Shown piece after piece: positions 7,673 to 15,263 of a stretch of DNA of 64,000 nt. Every line of letters starts with the position of its first letter. Position 1 is the first letter of the stretch. The notes beneath the pieces were generated by a model, which was not told the origin of the DNA, made no database searches, and was given only the letters and a program-made list of their open reading frames with translations. Source of the stretch: Marinobacter sp. ATCH36 (GTDB lineage: Bacteria; Pseudomonadota; Gammaproteobacteria; Pseudomonadales; Oleiphilaceae); the NCBI RefSeq assembly GCF_023555055.1, contig NZ_JAMJPL010000001.1, positions 992,001 through 1,056,000 on the forward strand. Reading direction: 5' to 3'. Both the position numbers and the translations under genes were made by a program.

Positions 7673-8994
7673 CAACGGGCCTCCGGAGCGGCAGGGAAAG
7701 TGTAGATATCCTGTCGGGTCTGAGGCAGCTCATTGTTTTCGCCGTGGGTGAACACCACCTGGAACAATTGCAGGGAGCCGGCGCGGAAAGCGGCAGTGGA
7801 GCCGGCCAGGTACATCTCCCAGGCCCTGGCAAAGTGCTCGTCGTACATCTCCGTTACCTTGTCCTTGCTGTTCCGGAACCGCTCCATCCAGTGAGACAGC
7901 GTCTGGGCGTAGTGTAAGCGCAGATTTTCTACATCCAGCACGGAGAATCCGCCATGCTCACAAATGCTCATGAATTCGGAGATACTCGGCGGATAGGCTC
8001 CCGGGAAAATGCGTTTTTCGATCCAGGCGTTCATCAACATGGGGCGATTGCGGCCAATACTGTGTAGCAGTGCCAGGCCGTTGGGTTTCAGGGAGCGACG
8101 AATGAGGTCTGAAAGCGCCTGAAAGTTTTCCTTACCCACATGCTCGAGCATGCCGATGGATACAAAAGCATCGTATTGTCCGGTGATATTGCGATAGTCG
8201 TCTTCGACGTAATCAATAAGGTGATCCAGCTGCTGGCGCTGTGCTTCTTCCCTGGCGTAGGCAAGCTGTTCCCTGGAGATATTGTAGGAATGCACTTTCA
8301 CGCCGTAGTTGCGGGCCATGTATCGGGCCAGGCCGCCCCAGCCGCAACCGGCTTCGACCACGGTCATGCCCGGCTTCAGGCGTAATTTGCGGCACACGTG
8401 CTCCAGTTTGGCCAGCTGAGCCTGCTCAAGGGTCAGGTCCTGCTTTTCGTAATAAGCGCAGGTGTACTGCATTTCTGCCTGATCCAGCCAGAGCCGGTAG
8501 AACTCATTGCCGAGGTCGTAGTGGTGGTGGATGTTCTCTTTTGCCTCGGTGACTCCGGTCGGGCGTGGATTATGGTTGCGCCACAGTGTCTCAAGCCACT
8601 TCGGCCATTTTTGCCGTGCCTTGTGCACAGAGCGATAGAGCGCCTCCATCAGATCTGTCAGATCACCATCTACCTTCAGTCGCCCGGCGCTGTATAAGTC
8701 ACCAAACGCCAGGTTAGGGTTGGTAACCAGGGTGAAAAGGGCCTTGGGGTCGGTTAGTCTCAGGGTAAATCGGGCTTCACCTTCCTCGGGCTCGATGAAT
8801 TCATCATTCCATAGCTGGAACCGAACCGGCGGTGAGCCGGCCATGCGCAAGAGCTTGGCGATAAGCCAGCGTTCATAGCTATGGGGCTCTCGATCTGCCT
8901 GCTGGTCCTCCAGGGGCAAGGTCAGAACGTGTGGCCTGTCGTCCCGATTATTATTGGTTGCAGCGGAGGTCTTCCGGGCGGTGCTTTGATTCAT
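7672..8994 (-). CDS. Cyclopropane-fatty-acid synthase-like SAM methyltransferase
   Basis: A 440-residue enzyme of the CfaS family, which transfers a methyl(ene) group from S-adenosylmethionine to unsaturated phospholipid acyl chains. An N-terminal lipid-binding-like domain (about 50-140) precedes the catalytic domain, which has the SAM motif VVEAGCGWGGLARYMA near residue 213 and SIGMLEHVG near 280. The sequence NIHHHYDLGNEFY near 160 is typical of the family. It is first in a two-gene unit with the flavoprotein. The product could be a cyclopropane, a methyl-branched or a methylene fatty acid; the coupled reductase makes a branched product worth considering. Confidence 0.88.
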   Translation of the reverse strand: MNQSTARKTSAATNNNRDDRPHVLTLPLEDQQADREPHSYERWLIAKLLRMAGSPPVRFQLWNDEFIEPEEGEARFTLRLTDPKALFTLVTNPNLAFGDLYSAGRLKVDGDLTDLMEALYRSVHKARQKWPKWLETLWRNHNPRPTGVTEAKENIHHHYDLGNEFYRLWLDQAEMQYTCAYYEKQDLTLEQAQLAKLEHVCRKLRLKPGMTVVEAGCGWGGLARYMARNYGVKVHSYNISREQLAYAREEAQRQQLDHLIDYVEDDYRNITGQYDAFVSIGMLEHVGKENFQALSDLIRRSLKPNGLALLHSIGRNRPMLMNAWIEKRIFPGAYPPSISEFMSICEHGGFSVLDVENLRLHYAQTLSHWMERFRNSKDKVTEMYDEHFARAWEMYLAGSTAAFRAGSLQLFQVVFTHGENNELPQTRQDIYTFPAAPEAR

Positions 8995-9203
8995 GGATCC
9001 ATCTCTCCCTTTTGCAGATCGTGAATCACCGGCTGTGTCGAAGCTTTTCCTGTCGACAGTGATCCAGCATCAGGGCGTGTCCCGAACTCATAACTGAGAA
9101 TCGCCTGTTTAACGTTCAGTATAGAAAACAAGCCGGGTTTGTCATATCCGGGGGGAATTATTGGTGGCTATGGCGCCGATAGAGGAGGAAGGAATGGAAG
9201 TCA

Positions 9204-9229
9204 GTACCGGGGCTGGGGCGCCCCGTTAC
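9204..9229 (-). terminator. Hairpin downstream of the TRAP permease
   Basis: Arms GTACCGGGGC and GCCCCGTTAC pair with one mismatch around a six-base loop, 12 nt past the TRAP permease stop on the minus strand. No T-run follows, so termination would be weak or Rho-assisted. Confidence 0.4.
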
Positions 9230-9240
9230 TGCAACTTGGG

Positions 9241-10536
9241 TCAGTAAGATGAACTCATGCCGAACCATTCAGGGAATATGACGATCAAGGCCAGGACCAG
9301 TACCTGCATCAATATGAACGGCAAAACCCCTTTGTAGATATCCGTGGTTTTTATCGTAGGCGGTGATACCCCTTTGAGATAGAACAGACTGAACCCGAAT
9401 GGGGGTGTCAGGAAGCTGGTCTGCAGGTTCATGGCGATCAGGATGGCAAACCAGAGCATGTTGATGCCCATTGCTTCCGCGACAGGAGCCAGAATTGGCA
9501 CAATGATGAAGGAGATTTCCACGAAGTCGATGAAGAAGCCCAGCACCAGGATGACCAGCATGGCCAGGATGATGAATCCCCATTTCTCGCCTGGAAGCTG
9601 CAGCATCCACTCTTCCAGCAGGTAGTCGCCACCGGTATAGCTGAACACCATCGAGAATGCCGTTGCACCGATCAGAATGGCGAATACCATGGCGGTCACC
9701 TTGACGGTGTCCTTGGAGGCGTCCCAGACCATCTGGAACGAGAACTGGCGGTAAATGATCGCCAGAACGACGGCGCCAACGCCACCAAGAGCCGAGGATT
9801 CGGTGGGTGTGGCAATACCGGCGAAGATGGAGCCCAGTACTATGACAATCAAAGCCAGTGGCGGAATGATGGCAAGCAGCGCCGCCATAATTTCCTTGCC
9901 ACGGGAAAGGCCGCTGTCATCAGGCATCGCGGGGGCGGTTTCGGGCTTGAAACGGGTCAGCACCAGAATATAGACGATGTACAGACTAACCAGGACTATG
10001 CCGGGTATCACTGCCGCCTTGAAAAGATCGCCTACAGGTAACCCGAGCACATCACCGAGAATGATCAGGATGATGGAAGGGGGCACGATCTGCCCCAGGG
10101 TGCCGGCGCCGCAGATGGTGCCGGTGGCAAGCCGCTTGTCGTAGTCGTGGGCGAGCATAACAGGCAGCGAAATCAGGCCCATGGCAACCACGCTGGCGCC
10201 GACCACACCGGTAGAGGCCGCAAGAAGCGCACCAACCAGAATGGTGGAAATTGCAAGCCCGCCCGGCAATCCACCAAAAAGCCGACCCATGGACGTGAGC
10301 AACTGCGCCGCCAGTTTTGTGCGCTGAAGAACCACACCCATGAAGATAAACAGCGGTACGGCCATCAGTGTGGTGTTCTGCATAACGCTCATGATGCGGT
10401 AGGGCATGAACGCGAAAAGATCCATACCTTCAGCGAAGACACCGAAGAACAGCGCAACACCACCAAAGGTAAATGCGACCGGGAAGCCCAACATCAGCAT
10501 CAGCAGGGCAACTCCGAACATAATCATGCCAATCAT
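9241..10536 (-). CDS. TRAP transporter large permease (DctM family)
   Basis: The large membrane subunit of a tripartite ATP-independent periplasmic transporter, driven by the sodium or proton gradient. It has 431 residues and about a dozen hydrophobic segments, with family motifs GFPVAFTFGG near residue 17, AASTGVVGASVVAMG near 110 and TPTESSALGGVGAV near 240. It overlaps the DctQ stop by 4 nt (ATGA), so the two are translationally coupled. It is last in the operon dctP-dctQ-dctM read on the minus strand. Confidence 0.95.
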   Translation of the reverse strand: MIGMIMFGVALLMLMLGFPVAFTFGGVALFFGVFAEGMDLFAFMPYRIMSVMQNTTLMAVPLFIFMGVVLQRTKLAAQLLTSMGRLFGGLPGGLAISTILVGALLAASTGVVGASVVAMGLISLPVMLAHDYDKRLATGTICGAGTLGQIVPPSIILIILGDVLGLPVGDLFKAAVIPGIVLVSLYIVYILVLTRFKPETAPAMPDDSGLSRGKEIMAALLAIIPPLALIVIVLGSIFAGIATPTESSALGGVGAVVLAIIYRQFSFQMVWDASKDTVKVTAMVFAILIGATAFSMVFSYTGGDYLLEEWMLQLPGEKWGFIILAMLVILVLGFFIDFVEISFIIVPILAPVAEAMGINMLWFAILIAMNLQTSFLTPPFGFSLFYLKGVSPPTIKTTDIYKGVLPFILMQVLVLALIVIFPEWFGMSSSY

Positions 10537-11078
10537 GCCAGGCCCTCCGCGCCGTGTTTAGCTTCGTAAGTCTTTTCACCTGACAGGACCCGTATTGCGA
10601 AGGTCACCATGTTGACCCCGGCGATGCCGGTGAAGACGGCAGAAATCGGTATCACGCTTTTGATCACCCAGCGGTGAGGCAAACCGCCCGGGTCGCCGCT
10701 GCCCTCTCCCATGCTGTAGGACTCAACGGCGAAATTGTAGCCATAGTTCCAGATCAGATAAGAAAAAGGAATGATAAAGAGTACAGCACCGATCATGTTG
10801 ATCCAGGCCTTGGTCTTGTCGCTCCAGCGAGCGTACAAAACATCAACCCGGACATGTCCATCGGTACGCAAGGCAAAGGGGATGCCCAGCAGGAAGACCA
10901 CCGAGTAAAGGTGCCACTCCATTTCCTGCATGCCGATTGAGACGTCGTTAAAAACGTAACGGGCGACCACGTCGAAAAACACGTTGCCCGCCATCAGTAT
11001 CATCGCGGCACAGGCCACCCAGCCGCAGAATATGGAGAGGCGGGCCAGGCCCTCATCCAGCTTGATAATCCAACGCAT
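10533..11078 (-). CDS. TRAP transporter small permease (DctQ family)
   Basis: The four-helix small membrane subunit, 181 residues, that pairs with DctM. The hydrophobic profile fits DctQ, as do the motifs VVARYVFNDVSIGMQE and GIPFALRTDGHVRVDV. It lies 101 nt downstream of the binding-protein gene across a hairpin and overlaps dctM by 4 nt. The permease pair is probably expressed at a lower level than the binding protein. Confidence 0.92.
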   Translation of the reverse strand: MRWIIKLDEGLARLSIFCGWVACAAMILMAGNVFFDVVARYVFNDVSIGMQEMEWHLYSVVFLLGIPFALRTDGHVRVDVLYARWSDKTKAWINMIGAVLFIIPFSYLIWNYGYNFAVESYSMGEGSGDPGGLPHRWVIKSVIPISAVFTGIAGVNMVTFAIRVLSGEKTYEAKHGAEGLA

Positions 11079-11131
11079 TGATTGTCCTCTGCCAGCTAAA
11101 CCAGCGATCTTACATTTGCCAGAAACGAGAA

Positions 11132-11162
11132 AGCCGGGACCACCTCAAGAGCGATCCCGGCT
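11132..11162 (-). terminator. Attenuating hairpin between TRAP binding protein and permeases
   Basis: Perfect 8-bp arms AGCCGGGA and TCCCGGCT surround a 15-nt loop and are followed on the minus strand by the T-rich TTTCTCGTTT. It sits right after the binding-protein stop and before dctQ. This would favour higher expression of the periplasmic protein than of the permeases. Confidence 0.6.
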
Positions 11163-11179
11163 CTGTCACTGCCGACAGT

Positions 11180-12256
11180 TTACTCGACTTCTGACATCGT
11201 GTTGAGGTAGGCCCGCTCTGAAATATCCGTATAGGCGCGGCTTTGCTCAAGGTATTCCGTCTGGGACTTCACGATTCGGGCCGCCTGCTCATTTTCATTG
11301 GCGGCTTCTTCGAGAAGCTTCTCGTTGGCCTCATACATGGCCTGGAAGATGTCCTGCGGGAACTGCTTGATCTGCACGTTGGGGTACTCTTCCTTGATGT
11401 TGGCCCAGGCTTCCGCGTTCGCGTGCTGGGAATGAACCAGCATATCGTAGGACGCGGTGCGCATTGCTATGCGCATGATTTCCTGCAAGTCAGCCGGGAG
11501 TTCTTCCCAGACTTTCTTGTTGACCAGGAATTGCAGTTCCGTGGCAGGCTCATGCCATCCCGTGTAGTAGTAATCAGCGATCTGCTGGAAGCCAAGGCGG
11601 AGGTCCAGTGCCGGGCCTACCCATTCAACCGCATCGATGGTGTTGCGCTCCAGCGACGTGTAGAGCTCACCCGGCGCGATGTTGGTCGGGTTGACGCCAA
11701 CTTCTGCGAACACCTCACCAGCAAAGCCTGGAATACGCATTTTCAGGCCGTCCAGATCTTCCAGCGAATTGATTTCCTTGCGAAACCAGCCGCCCATCTG
11801 GACGCCAGTGTTACCACCCGGGAAAGACAGCATGTTATGAGGTTCGTAAACCTCCTGCATCAGCTCCATGCCACCGCCGTGGTAGAACCACGCATATTGT
11901 TCCATGGCGTTCATGCCAAAGGGCATGCTGGTGAAAAACAGCGTGTTGGGAACCTTGCCTTTCCAGTAGTAGGAGGCGGAGTGCCCCATGTCGTACTGGC
12001 CGGCCTTGACCATATCAAACACACCCAGAGGGGCTTTGTGCTTGTTGGCGGAATCAATGCGAACCTTGAGCCGGCCGTCGGACATTTTCTCGACACGCTC
12101 GGCAAAGTTTTTGGTGGTGTCACCAAATATCGGGAAGTTGGGGCCCCAGGTTTCTGCCAGGCGCAGGGTGAAAGTCTCTTGAGCGAGCGCCTGTGTGGAA
12201 GCAACGGTAGTTGCTACAGCCAGCACAGCCGCGGATAGAACAGAACGGATCTTCAT
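11180..12256 (-). CDS. TRAP substrate-binding protein, TakP-like
   Basis: The periplasmic binding component, 358 residues from the chosen start. A Sec signal ends at about QALA (residue 25). The blocks GGNTGVQMGGWFRKE, MRIPGFAGEVF with its conserved Arg, and DAVEWVGPALDLRLGF resemble the TakP group, whose characterised member binds 2-oxo acids such as pyruvate together with a metal ion. Substrate is therefore a 2-oxo acid by family inference. The ATG at 12256 is preferred over 12280 because AGAAGAG precedes it and the signal peptide begins there. Confidence 0.88.
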   Translation of the reverse strand: MKIRSVLSAAVLAVATTVASTQALAQETFTLRLAETWGPNFPIFGDTTKNFAERVEKMSDGRLKVRIDSANKHKAPLGVFDMVKAGQYDMGHSASYYWKGKVPNTLFFTSMPFGMNAMEQYAWFYHGGGMELMQEVYEPHNMLSFPGGNTGVQMGGWFRKEINSLEDLDGLKMRIPGFAGEVFAEVGVNPTNIAPGELYTSLERNTIDAVEWVGPALDLRLGFQQIADYYYTGWHEPATELQFLVNKKVWEELPADLQEIMRIAMRTASYDMLVHSQHANAEAWANIKEEYPNVQIKQFPQDIFQAMYEANEKLLEEAANENEQAARIVKSQTEYLEQSRAYTDISERAYLNTMSEVE

Positions 12257-12381
12257 TGCTCTTCTAGCCTCTTTTGTCATTGTTGTATCGAGAGCCTCTC
12301 CCGTGATCGGGATGAGTAACTCTGAATTCTAGGCCAAGTTAGCAATAATCGACAGTCAACGGAATGAAAAACCGCTGTCTC

Positions 12382-12397
12382 TAAGACCTAGGTCTTA
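12382..12397. promoter_or_regulatory. Perfect 16-bp palindrome upstream of the TRAP operon
   Basis: TAAGACCTAGGTCTTA is a perfect inverted repeat 126 nt upstream of the dctP start and downstream of the radical SAM gene. It is a good candidate operator for a dimeric regulator. No regulator gene lies next to the operon, so the binder is unknown. Confidence 0.45.
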
Positions 12398-12437
12398 AGT
12401 ATTTCCGGCACTTGCACTGTGATGGTGCGGATAAGAT

Positions 12438-13508
12438 TCACAAAAGAGATATCTGCTGGCCGCCGGGTCGTCGGAACAGATCAGTGCGCAGTGGTTCGGG
12501 TTCATGGCGTCCAAGGCCAAGGTTGGCGGTTTTCCGGTTGAAGCGCTGTCTCACCAGGTCTGCATAGGGCCCCGTTCCTGTCATTCTTCTGCCCCACTGC
12601 GAGTCGTAGCTTTTGCCACCCCTGAGGTCACGGATGCGGTTCATTACCCGTTCCGCCCGATCTGGAAAATGCCGTTGCAGCCAGTCCTGAAACAGTTCAT
12701 CCAGTTCCAGTGGAAGTCGCAGCATGATCCAGCTTGCCCGCTCTGAGCCGGCGCTGGCGGCGGCTTCCAGTATGGCTTCGATCTCATGGTCGTTGATGAA
12801 CGGAATCACCGGGCCGAGAATGATGCCTGTCGGCACTCCCGCAGCGGTTAACTCGCGGATGATTTTCAGCCGTGTGGCCGGGGCAGCGGTTCTGGGTTCC
12901 ATTTTCCGCTTCAGGGAATTGTCCAGGGTCGTGAGACTGACGCGTACGGAGCAGAGCCCCTGATCCGCCAGTTCCGATAACAGGTCCAGATCTCTCAGGA
13001 TCAGGGCACCTTTGGTAATGATAGATACCGGATGGCGGTACTCAATCAGTACCTTGAGGATATCCCGGGTAATTTCCCGCTGTTTCTCCACGGGCTGGTA
13101 GGCGTCGGTATTCACGCCGAGAGCGATGGGTGATACCCGGTATCCGGGTTTGTCCAGTTCCCGGCGAAGCTGCTCTGCTGCATTGGGCTTGGCAATCAGC
13201 CGGGTTTCGAAGTCCAGCCCCGGAGACATATCCCAGTACGCATGTGTGGGCCGGGCGAAGCAATAAATGCATGCGTGCTCGCAGCCGCGATAGGGGTTTA
13301 TGGACTGATCAAAGGGTACATCGGGCGAGCGATTGCGGCTGATGATGGACCGCACCTGCTCGTTCACCACCTCGGTGGCGACAGAGTCGGGGCAGATTTC
13401 GTCGTCGGGGTCCTGATACCAGCCGTCGTCACATTGCCGGTCAGTGACGATGGGCCGGAAACGGTTGTGGGGATTGAGATGTGTGCCTCTGGTTTTCATG
13501 ACGGGCAT
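12438..13508 (-). CDS. PA0069-family radical SAM protein (SplB-like)
   Basis: A 356-residue radical SAM protein. The iron-sulfur cluster motif CEHACIYC (CxxxCxxC) lies near residues 76-83, after the block NPYRGC typical of the PA0069/spore-photoproduct-lyase-like group. A TIM-barrel core with TKGALILRDLDLL and GPVIPFINDHE follows. The gene has an almost ideal LexA box 5 nt upstream of the first ATG, so a DNA-damage role is plausible; the reaction is unknown. A second ATG at 13499 (MKTRG) could be the true start given how close the box is. It is transcribed in the same direction as the TRAP operon but is probably separate. Confidence 0.87.
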   Translation of the reverse strand: MPVMKTRGTHLNPHNRFRPIVTDRQCDDGWYQDPDDEICPDSVATEVVNEQVRSIISRNRSPDVPFDQSINPYRGCEHACIYCFARPTHAYWDMSPGLDFETRLIAKPNAAEQLRRELDKPGYRVSPIALGVNTDAYQPVEKQREITRDILKVLIEYRHPVSIITKGALILRDLDLLSELADQGLCSVRVSLTTLDNSLKRKMEPRTAAPATRLKIIRELTAAGVPTGIILGPVIPFINDHEIEAILEAAASAGSERASWIMLRLPLELDELFQDWLQRHFPDRAERVMNRIRDLRGGKSYDSQWGRRMTGTGPYADLVRQRFNRKTANLGLGRHEPEPLRTDLFRRPGGQQISLL

Positions 13509-13513
13509 CCGGA

Positions 13514-13533
13514 TACTGTTTTTATATACAGTA
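13514..13533 (-). promoter_or_regulatory. LexA (SOS) box
   Basis: TACTGTTTTTATATACAGTA matches the classical 20-bp SOS consensus at 18 positions and has the invariant CTG-N10-CAG core. It lies immediately upstream of the radical SAM gene and after the stop of the helical-bundle gene, so it should control the radical SAM gene. Confidence 0.85.
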
Positions 13534-13563
13534 CTCTGGAAGTGGCATTATTACCAGTGCTCT

Positions 13564-14028
13564 CTATACGTCGTTCATCCGGCCTATCTGGCTGGCAAGT
13601 CTCATGGCCTCGTGCTGTTCCATGGCGAGCAGCGATTCCACCAGCTCCTTCGCCTCCGGAATTTCTGCCTTGCCGGCCAGGCTTTCGTACAAGTCCATTA
13701 GCTGGTCATGGAAGTGAAACACTTCCTGCGCGATGTCGTTGAAATCGAGATTGTCGTAGTGACCGTCGCAAGTACGATGGGTTTTGATGGGCTTGTGCTC
13801 GTTGTTCAGGTAGTCATACAACCGGGTCTTCAATGCCTTCTGATCGGCCTGTTTCTCGAACTCGTCAGTGATGCGTGCCAGTTCAGACTCATGATCCGAG
13901 AGGTATCCAAGCAGAGCCCGGGCGCGCTCCTCATGATTTTTCGCGGCGCCCTCCGACAGGCATCGGGAGAGGTGAGCATGGAGCTCGCGAGCCCAGATGA
14001 TTAGGTCGTCAAAGGTTCTTATCTCCAT
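13564..14028 (-). CDS. Ferritin/rubrerythrin-like helical bundle protein, uncharacterised
   Basis: A 154-residue, almost entirely helical, acidic protein with several Glu and His residues spaced as in helical-bundle metal proteins (DHESELARI, FHFHDQLMDLYESL, AMEQHEAMRLA). I do not recognise a named family with certainty; a ferritin-like or hemerythrin-like fold is an inference. The start at 14028 is chosen because GGAG lies 7 nt upstream; the frame is open further upstream. It is divergent from the GH84 gene. The next gene downstream has its own LexA box, so the two are probably not one operon. Confidence 0.65.
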   Translation of the reverse strand: MEIRTFDDLIIWARELHAHLSRCLSEGAAKNHEERARALLGYLSDHESELARITDEFEKQADQKALKTRLYDYLNNEHKPIKTHRTCDGHYDNLDFNDIAQEVFHFHDQLMDLYESLAGKAEIPEAKELVESLLAMEQHEAMRLASQIGRMNDV

Positions 14029-14189
14029 TCGCTGTGCTCCTTCGTTGCTCGTCATTCTGGTGATTTGTTTGAAATACTGATTATGCAAGTTTAGCGGACA
14101 TTGACGCTGGTGTCCGATGACCACGGTCAAGCAATGCGCTAACCTTGGCCCTACTTTTTCTGTTTGTGAAGCCGGAAGTGAGAAAACCT

Positions 14190-15263
14190 ATGTCAGAAAC
14201 CCCTTCCCTGGGAATCATTGAAGGTTTCTATGGCCCTTTATGGAGCTGGAAGGAGCGCCGGCAGTTGGTTCAGGCTCTGGCGCCCCACGGTTATCAACAC
14301 TATTGGTATGCCCCCAAGGCAGACCCCTTTCTCCGGCGCCGCTGGAGCGAGCCGCATCCAGACTTGCAGGCAAACGAGCTGTCTGACTTTGCCCGGTTCT
14401 GTAACGAACAGGGTGTGGCATTCAGTGTTGGCCTGAGCCCGTTCGAGGTTTTCAACAACTTCAATGACGCGGCAAAAAAAGCGCTGACGGAAAAACTGGC
14501 GGCTTTTGACCGCATGGGAATCAAGGGGCTGGCGATCCTGTTTGATGACATGAAAAGCGACACGCCGGACCTGGCAGTCCGCCAGGCGGATATCATTCAC
14601 TGGGTCGCTGAGCGAAGCGGTGCCGATCAACTGACAGTGTGCCCCAGTTATTATTCCGATGACCCGGTACTGGACCGGGTGTTTGGTCAGCGCCCTGCGC
14701 ATTACCTCGAGGAGCTGGGCAAATCCCTGGACCCGTCGGTGCAGGTGTTCTGGACCGGCGAGGAAGTGTGTTCGCGGGAAATCTCACCGGGCCACTTGCG
14801 TCGTGTTGCCGGGCAGCTTGGGCGTAAGCCGGTACTGTGGGACAACTACCCGGTGAATGATGGTGACCGAATGTCCCGCCACCTCCACCTGCGGGCGTTC
14901 ACTGGCCGGCCTGCGGCTAATAGTCAATATCTTGCTGGCCATGCCATCAATCCGGCCTTGCAGCCAACGCTTACAACCATTCCCGCCATTACACTGGCCC
15001 GCTGCTATCAGTTGGGGTCGGATTACCAGTATGGCCAGGCGTTCCGCCAGGCCGCGGTAGAGTTGTTGGGGGAAGATCTCGCCCGGCAGGTGGCTGCGGA
15101 TCTTCTGGTATTGCAGGACACAGGGCTGCGCCGGATCAGTGATGAGCGCCGCCAGCAGCTAACCGAATGCTATCGCCGGTTTGATCACCCGGCAGCCACG
15201 GAAATCCTGAAGTGGCTGGCCGGGGAATACCAGGTCACTGACGAGATGGTGCAGACTCAGTAA
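14190..15263 (+). CDS. GH84-type beta-N-acetylglucosaminidase
   Basis: A 357-residue, apparently cytoplasmic glycoside hydrolase related to GH84 (O-GlcNAcase/hyaluronidase-type) enzymes. The N-terminal strand carries GIIEGFYGPLWSW (residues 8-20), the catalytic acid pair is Asp119-Asp120 in LFDDM, and VFWTGEEVCSREI and LWDNYPVND follow. No signal peptide is seen. It is shorter than eukaryotic O-GlcNAcases and is essentially only the catalytic domain. The ATG at 14190 follows GGAAGTGAG; an earlier ATG at 14145 gives a poor extension. Its 3' end overlaps fruA tail-to-tail by 29 nt. The natural substrate is unknown. Confidence 0.85.
   Translation: MSETPSLGIIEGFYGPLWSWKERRQLVQALAPHGYQHYWYAPKADPFLRRRWSEPHPDLQANELSDFARFCNEQGVAFSVGLSPFEVFNNFNDAAKKALTEKLAAFDRMGIKGLAILFDDMKSDTPDLAVRQADIIHWVAERSGADQLTVCPSYYSDDPVLDRVFGQRPAHYLEELGKSLDPSVQVFWTGEEVCSREISPGHLRRVAGQLGRKPVLWDNYPVNDGDRMSRHLHLRAFTGRPAANSQYLAGHAINPALQPTLTTIPAITLARCYQLGSDYQYGQAFRQAAVELLGEDLARQVAADLLVLQDTGLRRISDERRQQLTECYRRFDHPAATEILKWLAGEYQVTDEMVQTQ

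Noticed and set aside
9194..9247. A 17-codon plus-strand open frame after a strong purine-rich ribosome-like site.
   Set aside because: It overlaps the TRAP permease stop and the 9204-9229 hairpin and shows no family resemblance or clear promoter. Chance is more likely.
11243..12238. A 331-codon plus-strand open frame antisense to the TRAP binding protein.
   Set aside because: The binding protein has a clear signal peptide, family motifs and operon context. The antisense frame has none.
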